A DNA stretch of 64,000 nt. Source: JAWKSY01 sp041402125. Its GTDB lineage: Bacteria > Planctomycetota > GCA-002687715 > DRQF01. The DNA is taken from contig JAWKSY010000001.1 in assembly GCA_041402125.1 (NCBI GenBank), positions 1 to 64,000 of the forward strand, given 5' to 3'. Position 1 is the stretch's first letter. The number at the start of each line of letters is the position of its first letter. Under the pieces are notes generated by a model. The model searched no databases and had not been told where the DNA came from. It was given only the letters and a program-made list of their open reading frames with translations. The position numbers were made by a program, and so were the translations under genes. This document shows positions 8,006 through 17,279 of the stretch, piece by piece.

Positions 8006-9415
8006 ATGTTCGCAAGCATCCGAGGCAGACTGCTGCCTCTTCTCGCGGTCTTGATCTTCGCCGCGCCGCCGGCCTCGGCGCAGGGTCCGATCGAGGGCTC
8101 GAACGCCGCCGGAGGCGGAGCCGCCGTCGCTCCGGCGCCGGCCGCGCCCCGCCTCGCCTTCGTCGGGGCCAGCATCTCCGCCGGCTTCGGCAACGGCCTG
8201 ACGCTCGCGAAGGCCCTCGAGGCGACGACGGCCCAGTCCTTCACGACCGTCGACGCCAGCGACCTCTTCACCTTCTCCGACGAGGACGCCAAGAGCCTCG
8301 CCGGGGTCGAGAAGGCGCTGGCCGCGAAGCCGGACGCCGTGGTCGCCCTCGACTTCCTGTTCTGGTTCGCCTACGGCTTCGGGAAGCCCGCCTACGAGGA
8401 CCGGAAGGCCTCGCTGGAGCGCGGCCTCGCGCTCCTCGAGCGCTTCGAGTGCCCGATCTACGTCGGCCTGATCCCCCACATCACCGACGCGAGCCGCGCC
8501 ATGCTCGCCGCCGAGTCGGTGCCGAGCGCGGAGCAGCTCGCGAAGCTCGACGCCGTCGTGAAGGCCTGGGCCGAGAAGCGCGAGAAGGTGACCCTCCTCC
8601 CGGTTCCCGAATGGCTGACTGCGCTCAAGACCGGCGCCGAGATCGACCTCTTCGGCGCCAAGCAGCGCTACGAGCGCCGCGAGATCCTCAACGCCGACAA
8701 TCTCCACCTCAGCCGCCGGGGCACCCTCGTCGCGGCCGCCCTCGTCGCGCGCGAGCTCGCCGCCCGCAAGGCGCTGGACGCCGGATCCCTCGCGAAGGAC
8801 CTGGCTGCCATCGAGAAGCGGGCGGACGAGATGGGCACGAGCCTCACCGTCGTCGTGAAGGAGCCCGACGGGAAGCTGGCGCGCGAGGGCCATGTCGCCT
8901 TCCGGCTCAAGATCCCCTTCGACCCCGAGCTGATGGCGGCCCTCAGCGGGCTCTCCGATCTCCAGACGCCGCAGGATCTCGCGAAGCAGAACCCGATCGT
9001 CCTGCGCGGCCTGCCGCTGGCCCTCCTCGAGATCCCCGCCCCCGAGATCCGCGCCTACCGCGGCGACTTCGTGACGAAGACGGCGACGGCGAAGCTCGCC
9101 AAGGGCGACAACCGGGTCATCCTCCTCACCCTGGAGCGCGGTCGCGAGATCGCGGTCACGGTCCGCGACGCCGAGAGTCGCCCCGTCGCCGGCGTCGAGG
9201 TCGTGTCGCTCACCGAGCGTCGCGCCCGCAAGCTCGACCGGAAGGACGCCGACCCGGCCGCCCGCGCCGTCACCGACGCCGAGGGGCGCTGCGTCCTGCG
9301 CGGCCTCGGCGCCGAGGAGCAGAAGTTGAGCTTCCGCCGGGAGGGCCGGACGGGCTGGACCGGCGGGCCGACCGTCGCGCCCGACGCGGCGGAGACGACC
9401 ATCACGCTGCGCTGA
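8006..9415 (+). CDS. secreted SGNH/GDSL-type hydrolase with C-terminal Ig-like/regulatory domain
   Basis: 469 residues. Signal peptide 1-25 (PPASA). Block I reads VGASISAG with nucleophile Ser56 (GAS instead of GDS). Block V reads NADNLHLS with Asp231 and His234. The C-terminal third (about 365-469) resembles a carboxypeptidase-regulatory or Ig-like beta-sandwich (ITVRDAE...VAGVEVV-type pattern). AGAGGAGGA is located directly upstream of the ATG at 8006. Probably an extracellular esterase or deacylase; substrate unknown. A shared bidirectional terminator follows. Confidence 0.75.
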   Translation: MFASIRGRLLPLLAVLIFAAPPASAQGPIEGSNAAGGGAAVAPAPAAPRLAFVGASISAGFGNGLTLAKALEATTAQSFTTVDASDLFTFSDEDAKSLAGVEKALAAKPDAVVALDFLFWFAYGFGKPAYEDRKASLERGLALLERFECPIYVGLIPHITDASRAMLAAESVPSAEQLAKLDAVVKAWAEKREKVTLLPVPEWLTALKTGAEIDLFGAKQRYERREILNADNLHLSRRGTLVAAALVARELAARKALDAGSLAKDLAAIEKRADEMGTSLTVVVKEPDGKLAREGHVAFRLKIPFDPELMAALSGLSDLQTPQDLAKQNPIVLRGLPLALLEIPAPEIRAYRGDFVTKTATAKLAKGDNRVILLTLERGREIAVTVRDAESRPVAGVEVVSLTERRARKLDRKDADPAARAVTDAEGRCVLRGLGAEEQKLSFRREGRTGWTGGPTVAPDAAETTITLR

Positions 9416-9473
9416 GCCCCCATCGACCATCCCCGCCGCCTTCGACCGGCGGCGACGGCGACGACCAACGCGA

Positions 9474-9509
9474 AGGGCGGCGGGAACTCCTCGGAGTTCC
9501 CGCCGCCCT
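9474..9509. terminator. bidirectional terminator hairpin
   Basis: 16-bp stem (9474-9489 with 9494-9509), GC-rich, with a CTCG loop (9490-9493), positioned between the convergent SGNH-hydrolase gene (ending 9415) and rpsA (ending 9530). No strong T-run on either side; the assignment rests on stem strength and position. Confidence 0.7.
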
Positions 9510-9529
9510 CGCATTCGATGTCGATGGCG

Positions 9530-10840
9530 TCAGTCGCCCAGGGCGCGCCGGAGCAGGTCGCCGAGGTTCGTGCCGCTGCCGCTCCGCTGGTTGCGCGAGA
9601 CGTCCGGATCCGAGACGTCCTCGACCCGCTCGCCGCGATCGCGACGACGATCGCCGCCGCGGTCTCCGCCGCGGTCGCGTCCGCCCCGGCGCGGGGCCGC
9701 GGCGGCCGGCGCGTCCTCGGACGCCTCCGACTCGGGACTGCCGATGACGTGACCCTGCGAATCCAGGCGCGAGAGCGAGACGCGCTCCGCGAGGGAGTCG
9801 ATGGAGACGACGCGCACGTCGATCTCCTCGCCCACCTTCACCGCGTCACCGGCCGAACGGATGCGCTCGGAGGAGAGCTGCGAGATGTGCACCAGCCCCT
9901 CGACGCCCTCCTCGATCTCGACGAAGGCCCCGAAGGCGGCGAGGCGCTTGACCTTGCCCTTCAGGACGGTGTCCGAGGGGAGGCGGCGGTCGATGTCGTC
10001 CCAGGGGTTCGGCTCGAGCTGCTTCATGCCGAGGCCGATACGGCGCCCGCCGTTCTTGATCTCGAGGATCGCGCACTCGACCTCCTGGCCCTCCTTGAGG
10101 ACGTCCTTCGGGTCGTTGACGCGCTTGCGCGAGATGTTCGAGACGTGCAGGAGGCCCTCGACGCCCGGCCGGAGCTCGACGAAGGCGCCGAAGGTCTCGA
10201 AGCGCTTCACCGTGCCCTTGATGATCGTGCCGATCGCGAGCTGCGAGACGTAGCCCTTGCGCTCCTGCGCGGCGCCCACCTCGAGGATGGCGCGACGCGA
10301 GAGGGTGACGCGCTTGCGCTTGCGGTCCACCTCCATCACGCGGCAGTCGAGCTTGTGTCCGATGTAGGCGCCGAGGTCCTCGACGCGCGACAGGTCCACC
10401 TGCGAGGCCGGCATGAAACCGGCGAGGGCGCCGACCTTCAGCTCGAGGCCGCCGGTGTTCTGGCCGACGACCGTCGCGGAGACCTCGTTGCCGACCTGGA
10501 CCTCGTCCCAGTTGATCGGCTCCCGGGGCGACTTCCGCGAGAGCACGAGCAGACCGTCGTCGGTGCGTCCGCGGAGCATGAAGTGGTGCTGCTGCCCCAC
10601 CTCCGGCGCCTCGGCGAAGTCGTCGCGCGAGCAGATCCCCTGCATCCGGGGTCCGAGCTCGACGAAGACGTCGTTGTCCGCGACGCGGACGATCGTTCCC
10701 TCGAGGGGATCCCCGCCGCCGTGGGGGTTGCGTCGCGCGAGTTCGCGCTCGTCCACGGGCTTCTTGGGGAGCTTCGCGAGGGAGGCTTCCATCTCCGCCG
10801 CGACCTTGTCGTCGCGCGGCTCGTCGGATTGGGAGTTCAT
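9530..10840 (-). CDS. rpsA: 30S ribosomal protein S1
   Basis: 436 residues with four S1 RNA-binding domains (about 44-103, 115-184, 202-274 and 288-360); the last two show the canonical GVEGLLHVSNIS and GVEGLVHISQLS strands. S1 delivers mRNA to the 30S subunit. E. coli S1 has six domains; four-domain forms are common outside Proteobacteria. After the last domain there is a tail with an RGG/RDRG-rich stretch (about 390-410) and an acidic end. The ATG at 10840 was chosen because it precedes a well-formed N-terminus; the Shine-Dalgarno is weak, as is frequent for S1 genes. Confidence 0.9.
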   Translation of the reverse strand: MNSQSDEPRDDKVAAEMEASLAKLPKKPVDERELARRNPHGGGDPLEGTIVRVADNDVFVELGPRMQGICSRDDFAEAPEVGQQHHFMLRGRTDDGLLVLSRKSPREPINWDEVQVGNEVSATVVGQNTGGLELKVGALAGFMPASQVDLSRVEDLGAYIGHKLDCRVMEVDRKRKRVTLSRRAILEVGAAQERKGYVSQLAIGTIIKGTVKRFETFGAFVELRPGVEGLLHVSNISRKRVNDPKDVLKEGQEVECAILEIKNGGRRIGLGMKQLEPNPWDDIDRRLPSDTVLKGKVKRLAAFGAFVEIEEGVEGLVHISQLSSERIRSAGDAVKVGEEIDVRVVSIDSLAERVSLSRLDSQGHVIGSPESEASEDAPAAAAPRRGGRDRGGDRGGDRRRDRGERVEDVSDPDVSRNQRSGSGTNLGDLLRRALGD

Positions 10841-11021
10841 GAGTCGGTGGATGTCCTGATTGCTCGGCCCGTCCAGAACGCGAGCCGGATCGAGAGAAAC
10901 GGCGCCCCTGAATGTCCAAAGGGACGCCGATCCTGTCAACTTCGGGGCGGATTTCCCCCTCGCGCCCCGATCCGGGGACGCGGGCCTCGGGGCGCGGCCC
11001 GCGAGGGCCCGCCCGGAAGGA

Positions 11022-11630
11022 TCAGCCGAGCTCGCCGCGCGTGGCGATGATGCGGTCCGCGAGGCCGTACTCGACGGCCTGGGTCGCGGAGAGCCAGAAA
11101 TCGCGGTCCGCCTGGGCCGAGATCTCGTCCATGGGCTTGCCCGTGGCCTCGGAGACGACGCCGTTGTAGACCGCCCGGATGCGCTCGATCTCGCTCGCCA
11201 CGATCTCGATGTCGCTCGCCTGTCCCATCGTCCGCATCGAGGGCTGATGGAGAAGGAAGCGGGAGTGCGGCGTGATGAAACGCTGACCCTTGTCGCCACC
11301 GAGATGAATCATGACTCCGGCGGACGCCGAGAGGCCCATCGTGATGGTGCGGATCGGGCAGCTCACGAAGCGCATCGCGTCGAGCATCGCGAAGCCGCAA
11401 TCGGCGGATCCGCCCGGGGAGTTGACGATCACGGTGATCACCTTCTCCGGGTCGTCCTGCTCGAGGGCGAAGAGCTGGCCGATCACCGATCGCGCGAGCT
11501 CGTCGTCGACGCCCTTGGAGACGATGATGGTCCGCGACTGGAAGAGCTTGGCCATCGGGCCGCCGGCCCCCTGACCGTCCTTCTCGTCGCCCTTCTTCTC
11601 GTCGTCGAGTCGGATCAGGTCGTAGCTCAT
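11022..11630 (-). CDS. clpP: ATP-dependent Clp protease proteolytic subunit
   Basis: 202 residues. ClpP fold with NSPGGSADCGFAMLDAM (70-86). Nucleophile Ser103 lies in GLSASAG (E. coli GQAASMG), His128 in FLLHQP, and Asp177 in DRDFWLSA. The N-terminal 25 residues are charged and glycine-rich, longer than the usual propeptide. Forms the tetradecameric degradation chamber that works with Clp ATPases, none of which is in this window. GGGAGG lies upstream of the ATG. The Met after the nucleophile is replaced by Ala, so it may be a secondary ClpP paralogue. Confidence 0.88.
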   Translation of the reverse strand: MSYDLIRLDDEKKGDEKDGQGAGGPMAKLFQSRTIIVSKGVDDELARSVIGQLFALEQDDPEKVITVIVNSPGGSADCGFAMLDAMRFVSCPIRTITMGLSASAGVMIHLGGDKGQRFITPHSRFLLHQPSMRTMGQASDIEIVASEIERIRAVYNGVVSEATGKPMDEISAQADRDFWLSATQAVEYGLADRIIATRGELG

Positions 11631-11812
11631 CCCGCACCTCCCGTCTGGTTCCCGCGGGACTTTAGCCTTCCGGCGGCGCCGCCATCAAGCGGCGCGGCCT
11701 CCGGAGACCGCGGAGCCGCGGACGCCGGGCGGAGGACCTCCCGTACGAGTGCTTTTTCGGCCGTCCGGCGCCGCATCTTTATCCGGCCGCCGGATCCGCT
11801 CTCCCGGCCCCC

Positions 11813-12826
11813 TCACCATTCGGCCAGGGTCCAGGCGCCGATGGCCGCGCCCGCGCAGTTGAGGCGCCGGGGGTCCAGCCAGGGGTCGAGGGCCTCCGGA
11901 GGCACGCCCTCGAGCCCCCCGAAGCGCCGCAGGATCTCGGCGCAGACCCGCTCGCTCGCGCCGCGGTCGCCGTCGTCGACGTGGAGGGCGAAGCCGATCC
12001 CGGCCGCCGGGATCATCCCGCCGTAGTAGCCGTCGGCCCCCACCTTCACGATCGCCCGGCCTCCGCTGAGGCGCGCGACCGCGCTGCAGAAGCGTCCCGC
12101 GCCTCCGATCATCTCCGGAGCGGCGGCGACGGCCGAGAGCAGGCGGTCCGCTCCGGCGCGCCAGTCGGGCGGAAGCCCGGCGTCCCGGGCGGCGAAGCGG
12201 CCGAAGGCGCGCGCGGCGTCGGCGAGGGTGAGCCGGAAGGTCGGAACACCGCAGCCGTCGATGCCGAAGACGGTCCCGGAGGGGGTCCCGCCGGACAGTC
12301 GCGCGACGACCTCGAAGATCCGACGCTGCACGGGATGGTCGGGACGCTCGTACCCGGACGGCGTCTCTCCCCTCGCGAGGGCGCCGAGCATCATGCCCGC
12401 GTGCTTCCCCGAGCAGTTGTTGTGGATGCGGCGCGGGGCCTCGTCGCGCGCCAGCATGAGCGCGGCGCAGCGCGCGTTCATCGGCGGGTGAGGTCCGCAG
12501 GCGAGATCGTCCTCCCCGAGGCCGCCGCGCGCGAGCATCCCGCGCGCCACCGCGAGGTGCTCGTCCTCGCCGCCGTGCGAGGCGCACATGAGCGCGAGTT
12601 CCCGATCGCCGAGGGCGTGCCGCTCCTCGACGCCGGCGAGGACCGCGGGCAGCGCCTGGAAGAACTTGGCCGCGCTGCGGAGGTAGGCGCCGTCCTCGAT
12701 GCGACCGACGGCGGCGACGATCTCGCCCCCGCGCGCGACCGCGAGGGCGCCCCGGTGCCAGCGCTCCGGCCCCGCGCCGCGGTCGCCGACGATGAGGACG
12801 GGATTGGCGGGAGTGGGGACGGTCAC
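11813..12826 (-). CDS. class-3 (Rhizobium-type) L-asparaginase
   Basis: 337 residues, cytoplasmic. Matches the asparaginase II family of Rhizobium etli type: SxxK pair Ser51/Lys54 in RSAAKFFQ, CASHGGEDEHL (81-91), Cys138/Lys141 in NNCSGKHAG, and the putative metal Cys192 in IDGCGVP. Hydrolyses asparagine to aspartate and ammonia by analogy. The start is GTG at 12826 with AGGAG upstream. Divergent from the membrane protein at 12938 across 111 bp that must hold both promoters. Confidence 0.82.
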   Translation of the reverse strand: MTVPTPANPVLIVGDRGAGPERWHRGALAVARGGEIVAAVGRIEDGAYLRSAAKFFQALPAVLAGVEERHALGDRELALMCASHGGEDEHLAVARGMLARGGLGEDDLACGPHPPMNARCAALMLARDEAPRRIHNNCSGKHAGMMLGALARGETPSGYERPDHPVQRRIFEVVARLSGGTPSGTVFGIDGCGVPTFRLTLADAARAFGRFAARDAGLPPDWRAGADRLLSAVAAAPEMIGGAGRFCSAVARLSGGRAIVKVGADGYYGGMIPAAGIGFALHVDDGDRGASERVCAEILRRFGGLEGVPPEALDPWLDPRRLNCAGAAIGAWTLAEW

Positions 12827-12937
12827 GGCGCGCTCCTATCCGGGGACGCCGGCATCATGGACGCTGCCGCGACCGCCGCCCACCCCGGATCCGCGCCGAT
12901 TGGTAGAGTGCCCGCTCCGCTCCCCGGAGGGCTCGCC

Positions 12938-14449
12938 ATGCCGTCCCGCGAAACGCCCACGATCCGCTCGCCGCGCCAGCTCTCGCTGCCGGCCTTCCTG
13001 TTCCTGCTGCTCGCCTTCTTCGGCTTCATCGCCGCGATCAACGGCTGGGAGTACGGGCGGATCCTCGAGATCAGCGAGGATCCCGGCGACAAGCGCGCCA
13101 TGTTGAGCAACCTGGCGCGCAGCTCGACGACGCTGATCTCGACCGTCTTCGCCTGTCTCTTCCTCGCGATCCCCCTCACGGCGAACATGTACACGCCGCA
13201 GCTCCTCGACCTCTTCGTCGGGTCCTGGACGAACCGGCTCGTGCTGCTCTTCTACGTCTTCAGCGCCGCCTACTCGATCTCGCTGGGCCGGGTCTCGCGG
13301 GGCGTCGACGTGCCCTCGTGGCACTTCAAGCTCGCGGAGATCGTGGTCCTGGTGAGCATGGTGCTCCTCCTGCCCTACCTCTTCAGCGTCTTCCGCTTCC
13401 TCGACCCGAACACGATCGTGCGCCGCGTCGGCGCCCGCGCGATGCGGGCCCTCGACCCGGGCGCGAGCGGCCGGATCGCGGATCGCCGCGACGAGCTCAC
13501 CCGGCGCATCCGGCAGCTCGGCAACATTGCGCTGAAGTCGCTGGAGCGCTCGGACCGCGACGTCGCCCTCGCCGCCGGCAGCGCCCTCGACACCTGCGCG
13601 TCCCGCTACCTCGAGCTCAAGCCCGAGCACGGCGAGGCGTGGTTCCGCGTCGGGCCGGACCAGTTCCCCGGGCTGGCGCGCGAGGCCCTCGAGTTCGTCA
13701 ACGACGACCGCGTCTGGGTCGAGATGGAGATCCAGCGGGAGCTCAACCGCGCCTTCACCGCCGCGCTCGCGAAGGTGCCGGACGTCATCTCGGCCATCAG
13801 CCGGGCGCAGCGGCACACCGCCGTCGAGGCGAGCCGACGCGGCGATCGGGGCGCGCTCGAGCTCGCGCTGCGGCACTTCAACAACTTCCTGCGCGAGGCG
13901 GTGAAGCGGCGCGACATCCACGCGATCTACGATCTCCTCTACCAGTTCCGCATGCTCGGCGAGGAGCTCTGGGAGCGCGACGCGGCGCGCGTCGTCAAGG
14001 CGGCGCGTCACCTCGACTACTACGGACGCCTCGCGCGCGACACCGGCGTCGGATTCGCCTACGACCTCGTCGCCTACGACCTCGGCGCGCTCGCGGCCGC
14101 CGTCCCCTCGACCGGGGACGGGGATCTCTCCGCGCTCGTCGACGTGTTCCTCGAGGTCGGGCGCGGCCGCGACGGCTCCGAACTCGCCCCCGGCGTCTTC
14201 AAGGCCCGGCTGGTCACCGCCGCGCTGATGCGCGAACGCGACCGCGTCGAGCTGGCCGAGCGCATCGAGGCCACGCTCGGGGGCTCCGGCAGCGCCCAGT
14301 GGGAGATCGCCGAGCGCGACGTCCTCGGCGACACCGAGCCCTGGTTCTGGGAGGTCACGGACCGCATGCGCGACCTCAACTACCTCCCCGAGTCCGCGCG
14401 GCGCCACGTCCGCGAGGAGCTCGACCGCCTGCGCTATGGCAAGGCATGA
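12938..14449 (+). CDS. DUF2254-like integral membrane protein
   Basis: 503 residues. Start ATG at 12938 with CGGAGG 8 nt upstream. Four hydrophobic segments lie in the first 150 residues, one of which carries an LTANMYTPQLLDLFVGSW pattern reminiscent of the LxxxQxSPRLLRNF motif of DUF2254 proteins. About 350 soluble, helical residues follow. Function of the family is unknown; a membrane sensor or channel-like role has only been guessed. The last 14 nt overlap the futalosine hydrolase start, so the two genes are co-transcribed. Confidence 0.55.
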   Translation: MPSRETPTIRSPRQLSLPAFLFLLLAFFGFIAAINGWEYGRILEISEDPGDKRAMLSNLARSSTTLISTVFACLFLAIPLTANMYTPQLLDLFVGSWTNRLVLLFYVFSAAYSISLGRVSRGVDVPSWHFKLAEIVVLVSMVLLLPYLFSVFRFLDPNTIVRRVGARAMRALDPGASGRIADRRDELTRRIRQLGNIALKSLERSDRDVALAAGSALDTCASRYLELKPEHGEAWFRVGPDQFPGLAREALEFVNDDRVWVEMEIQRELNRAFTAALAKVPDVISAISRAQRHTAVEASRRGDRGALELALRHFNNFLREAVKRRDIHAIYDLLYQFRMLGEELWERDAARVVKAARHLDYYGRLARDTGVGFAYDLVAYDLGALAAAVPSTGDGDLSALVDVFLEVGRGRDGSELAPGVFKARLVTAALMRERDRVELAERIEATLGGSGSAQWEIAERDVLGDTEPWFWEVTDRMRDLNYLPESARRHVREELDRLRYGKA

Positions 14450-15093
14450 CCTCGTCCTCGTCCCCTCGCGGCTCGAGATCGCGGGGCTCTTCGACGACCG
14501 GGAGCCCGCCGCCGACGCCGGCGGCGTCGGTGCGTCTCGGCGAGGAGGACGCGGTCCTCGTCGTCGGGGGCGTCGGCCTGGCGGCGGCGGGCGCGCGGGC
14601 CGCGGCCGCGATCGCCCGTCATCGGCCCCGCCGCGTCGTCCTGGCCGGTATCGCGGGCAGCTTCGACCTCGCCCGCGCCCCGCTCGGCGCGGTGATCCGG
14701 GGCCTGAGCGCGGCCGTCGACGGGATCGGCGCGGGCGAGGGGCCCGGACACGTCCCGCTCGAGGCGATGGGCTTCGAGCCCCTGCCCGGTCTGGGGCGGC
14801 ACCCCTTCTGCTCGCCGGGGGCGGCCCCCGGAGCTCGCCGCGGGCCGATCCTCTCGGTGACCGCGGCCTCGGACGCCGGGCTCGCCGCGGCGCGCCGCCG
14901 GCGACACCCCACCGCCCTGGCGGAGGACATGGAGAGCTGGGCCGTCGCCCTGGCCGCGCGGGAGGCCGGCCTCCCCCTCCTCGTCCTCCGCGCGATCAGC
15001 AACGCGGTGGGCGATCGGGACGTCGCGGGCTGGCGCGTCGGGGAGGCCCTCGCTCGCTTGCGGGGCCTCCTCCGCGAGCTACCATCCCCCTGA
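14436..15093 (+). CDS. mqnB: futalosine hydrolase, apparent single-base frameshift
   Basis: Nucleosidase of the futalosine route to menaquinone (futalosine to dehypoxanthine futalosine plus hypoxanthine). Starting at the ATG at 14436, the N-terminus reads MARHDLVLVPSRLEIAGL, typical of this family, but the frame then becomes arginine-rich nonsense. The family continues in the +1 frame with VLVVGGVGLAAAG, LAGIAGSFD, EDMESWAVALA and RAISNAVGDRDVAGW. The last of these is a futalosine-hydrolase signature. The switch lies in the GC run at about 14505-14530. Reading only the second frame would give an unnatural Ser-rich N-terminus. Followed 3 nt later by exonuclease III. No other mqn gene is in the window. 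Confidence 0.7.
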
Positions 15094-15096
15094 CCC

Positions 15097-15873
15097 ATGC
15101 GCATCGTCACCTGGAACGTCAACGGCCTCCGCGCCGTCTGGAAGAAGGGCTTCGCCGCCTGGCTCGGCGACCTCGACGCGGACGTCGTCTGCCTGCAGGA
15201 GGTGAAGGCGCGTCCCGACCAGCTCGAGCCCGAGATGCTCGCGCCCGCGGGCTGGCACGCGAGCTTCTTCCCCGCCGAACGCGCGGGCTACAGCGGGGTC
15301 GCGACCTACTCGCGGAAGAAGCCCCGTGCGAACGCGGTGCAGTCGGGATTCGGCGCGCCGCGCTTCGACGCCGAGGGCCGGGTCCTCGTGACCCGGCACG
15401 CCGGCGGGCTGAGCGTCTACAACGTCTACTTCCCGAACGGCAAGAAGGACGACGAGCGCCTCGCCTACAAGCTCGACTTCTACGACGAGCTGCTCGCGCA
15501 CGTGAACGCGCGCGTCGCGGAGGGCGAGAAGGTCGTCGTCTGCGGCGACTGGAACACGGCGCACCGCGAGATCGACCTCGCGCGGCCGAAGGAGAACCGC
15601 AAGACCTCGGGGTTCATGCCCGAGGAGTGCGCCAAGGTGGACGACTGGGTCGAGAGCGGCTGGGTCGACGCCTACCGCGCCCTGCACCCCGACCGCGCGG
15701 GCGCCTACTCCTGGTGGTCGCTGCGCTCCGGCGCGCGCGAGCGGAACGTCGGCTGGCGTCTCGACTACCACATGGTGTCCGGCAACCTCGCCGATCGCGT
15801 GCGCGACGCCGCGATCCACGTCGAGGTGCCGGGGTCCGATCACTGCCCGGTCAGCCTGGAACTCAAGTCATGA
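15097..15873 (+). CDS. xth: exodeoxyribonuclease III (AP endonuclease)
   Basis: 258 residues, the normal length for the ExoA/Xth family. Hallmarks: MRIVTWNVNGLRA, CLQEVK, GYSGVATYSRKKP, GDWNTAHREIDL, WRLDYHMVS and GSDHCPVSLEL (the catalytic Asn, Asp and His pieces of the EEP fold). Repairs abasic sites and removes 3' blocking groups from DNA. Follows the mqnB stop by 3 nt; its TGA overlaps the ATG of hpnO (ATGA), so a repair enzyme is translationally linked to the hopanoid genes. Confidence 0.93.
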   Translation: MRIVTWNVNGLRAVWKKGFAAWLGDLDADVVCLQEVKARPDQLEPEMLAPAGWHASFFPAERAGYSGVATYSRKKPRANAVQSGFGAPRFDAEGRVLVTRHAGGLSVYNVYFPNGKKDDERLAYKLDFYDELLAHVNARVAEGEKVVVCGDWNTAHREIDLARPKENRKTSGFMPEECAKVDDWVESGWVDAYRALHPDRAGAYSWWSLRSGARERNVGWRLDYHMVSGNLADRVRDAAIHVEVPGSDHCPVSLELKS

Positions 15874-17279
15874 GCCTCGACATCGACAAGATCCTCGCCG
15901 AGCAGCGGGGCCGGAACTTCGAGCTCTACGAGGAGCACGTCAACCCGGTCTTCGCCAAGGTGCTGCGCACGATCGGCTTCAACCGCTCCTGGGTCCGCGG
16001 CGAGGGCGCCTACCTCTGGGACGACGAGGGTCGGAAGTACCTCGACTTCCTGTCGAACTGGGGCGTCTTCAACTTCGGCCGCAAGCACCCCACGATCCGC
16101 GGCGCCCTCGAGCAGGTGCTCGCCTCGGAGTTCCCGGGCTGGATCGGCTTCGACGCGCCCGCGCTGGCGGGCGTCCTCGCGGCGGAGCTGAAGAAGCGCA
16201 CCCCGAACGGGCTCGACCGCGTCTACTTCGGCAACTCCGGCACCGAGGCCGTCGAGGCCGCGATCAAGTTCGCGCGCGCCGCGTCGAGGAAGACGCGCAT
16301 CATCCACCTCAAGAAGGCCTTCCACGGGCTCACCACCGGCTCCCTCGCGCTCAACGGCGAGGAGAGCTTCCGCCGCGGATTCGGCCCGCTGCTGCCGGGC
16401 TGCGCGACCGAGGTCCCGATCAACGACCTCGCCGCCCTCGAGGAGGCCTTCGCGGCCGGCGACGTCGCGGCCTTCATCGCCGAGCCCATCCAGGGCAAGG
16501 GCGTGTGGATCGCCACCGACGAGTACCTCCTCGGCGCGCAGGAGCTCTGCCGCAAGAACGGGGCGCTGCTCATCGCGGACGAGGTGCAATCCGGCATGGG
16601 CCGCACCGGCCGCTTCCTCGCCTCCTCGTGGATCGAGGGTTTCGACCCCGACATCATCTGCCTCTCGAAGGCGCTTTCCGGCGGCTACGTCCCGGTCAGC
16701 GCGACGATCATGCGGAAGAACGTCTACGAGGCGACCTTCGACGACATGAACCGCGCGATCGTCCACGCCTGTACCTTCGGCATGGGCAACCTCGCGATGG
16801 CGGCGGGACTCGCCTCGCTCCAGGTCCTCGACGAGGAGCGACTCTGCGACCGGGCGATCGAGCTCGGCGCGCGCTTCCGCGAGGGCCTCGAGGCGATGCG
16901 GCCGCGCTACGAATTCCTGGGCGAGATCCGCCAGCGCGGGCTGATGATCGGCATCGAGTTCGAGAAGCCGAAGTCGATGGGCCTCAAGGCCGGCTGGACG
17001 ATGGTCCACAAGATGGACCGGAACCTCTTCGCGCAGGCCATCGTCATCCCGCTCCTCGACGACCACGGCATCCTCACCCAGGTCGCCGGACACAACATGG
17101 ACGTGGTGAAGCTCCTGCCGCCGCTGAACATCAGCGAGGCGGACGTCGACTGGTTCCTGCGTGCCTTCGACGACGTGATGCAGAAGCTGCATCGCTTCCC
17201 GGGCCCGGCCTGGGAGGTCCTGAAGAAGCTGGGCAAGCACGCGCTCACCGCGAAGTCGCGCGAGCGCGTCTCCTCCTGA
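15870..17279 (+). CDS. hpnO: HpnO, class-III aminotransferase for aminobacteriohopanetriol
   Basis: 469 residues, PLP-dependent fold-type I aminotransferase. GNSGTEAVEA (121-130), DEVQSGMGRTG (237-247) and the PLP lysine Lys267 in CLSKALSGGYVPVSA. The C-terminal HGILTQVAGH and VVKLLPPL segments match the HpnO branch rather than acetylornithine aminotransferases. By family knowledge it aminates the C35 side chain of a hopanoid precursor. Start overlaps the xth stop; the stop shares one base with the start of the RND gene. The hopanoid identity is reinforced by hpnN next door and hpnC/D/E and shc elsewhere in the window. Confidence 0.82.
   Translation: MSLDIDKILAEQRGRNFELYEEHVNPVFAKVLRTIGFNRSWVRGEGAYLWDDEGRKYLDFLSNWGVFNFGRKHPTIRGALEQVLASEFPGWIGFDAPALAGVLAAELKKRTPNGLDRVYFGNSGTEAVEAAIKFARAASRKTRIIHLKKAFHGLTTGSLALNGEESFRRGFGPLLPGCATEVPINDLAALEEAFAAGDVAAFIAEPIQGKGVWIATDEYLLGAQELCRKNGALLIADEVQSGMGRTGRFLASSWIEGFDPDIICLSKALSGGYVPVSATIMRKNVYEATFDDMNRAIVHACTFGMGNLAMAAGLASLQVLDEERLCDRAIELGARFREGLEAMRPRYEFLGEIRQRGLMIGIEFEKPKSMGLKAGWTMVHKMDRNLFAQAIVIPLLDDHGILTQVAGHNMDVVKLLPPLNISEADVDWFLRAFDDVMQKLHRFPGPAWEVLKKLGKHALTAKSRERVSS

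Noticed and set aside
6212..9514. Open frame of 1100 codons extending the alpha/beta-hydrolase upstream through the response regulator and beyond
   Set aside because: The hydrolase has its own start with signal peptide at 7435. The extension reads arginine-rich nonsense antisense to the SGNH gene.
12836..14407. 523-codon antisense frame opposite the DUF2254-like gene
   Set aside because: Low-complexity, Glu/Arg/Asp-rich mirror of the real gene, whose membrane helices and signal-like start are on the plus strand.
14446..15093. Start of futalosine hydrolase at ATG 14446 in the second frame, without frameshift
   Set aside because: It would replace the typical VLVPSRLEIAGL N-terminus by a Ser/Arg/Pro-rich sequence with no family resemblance.
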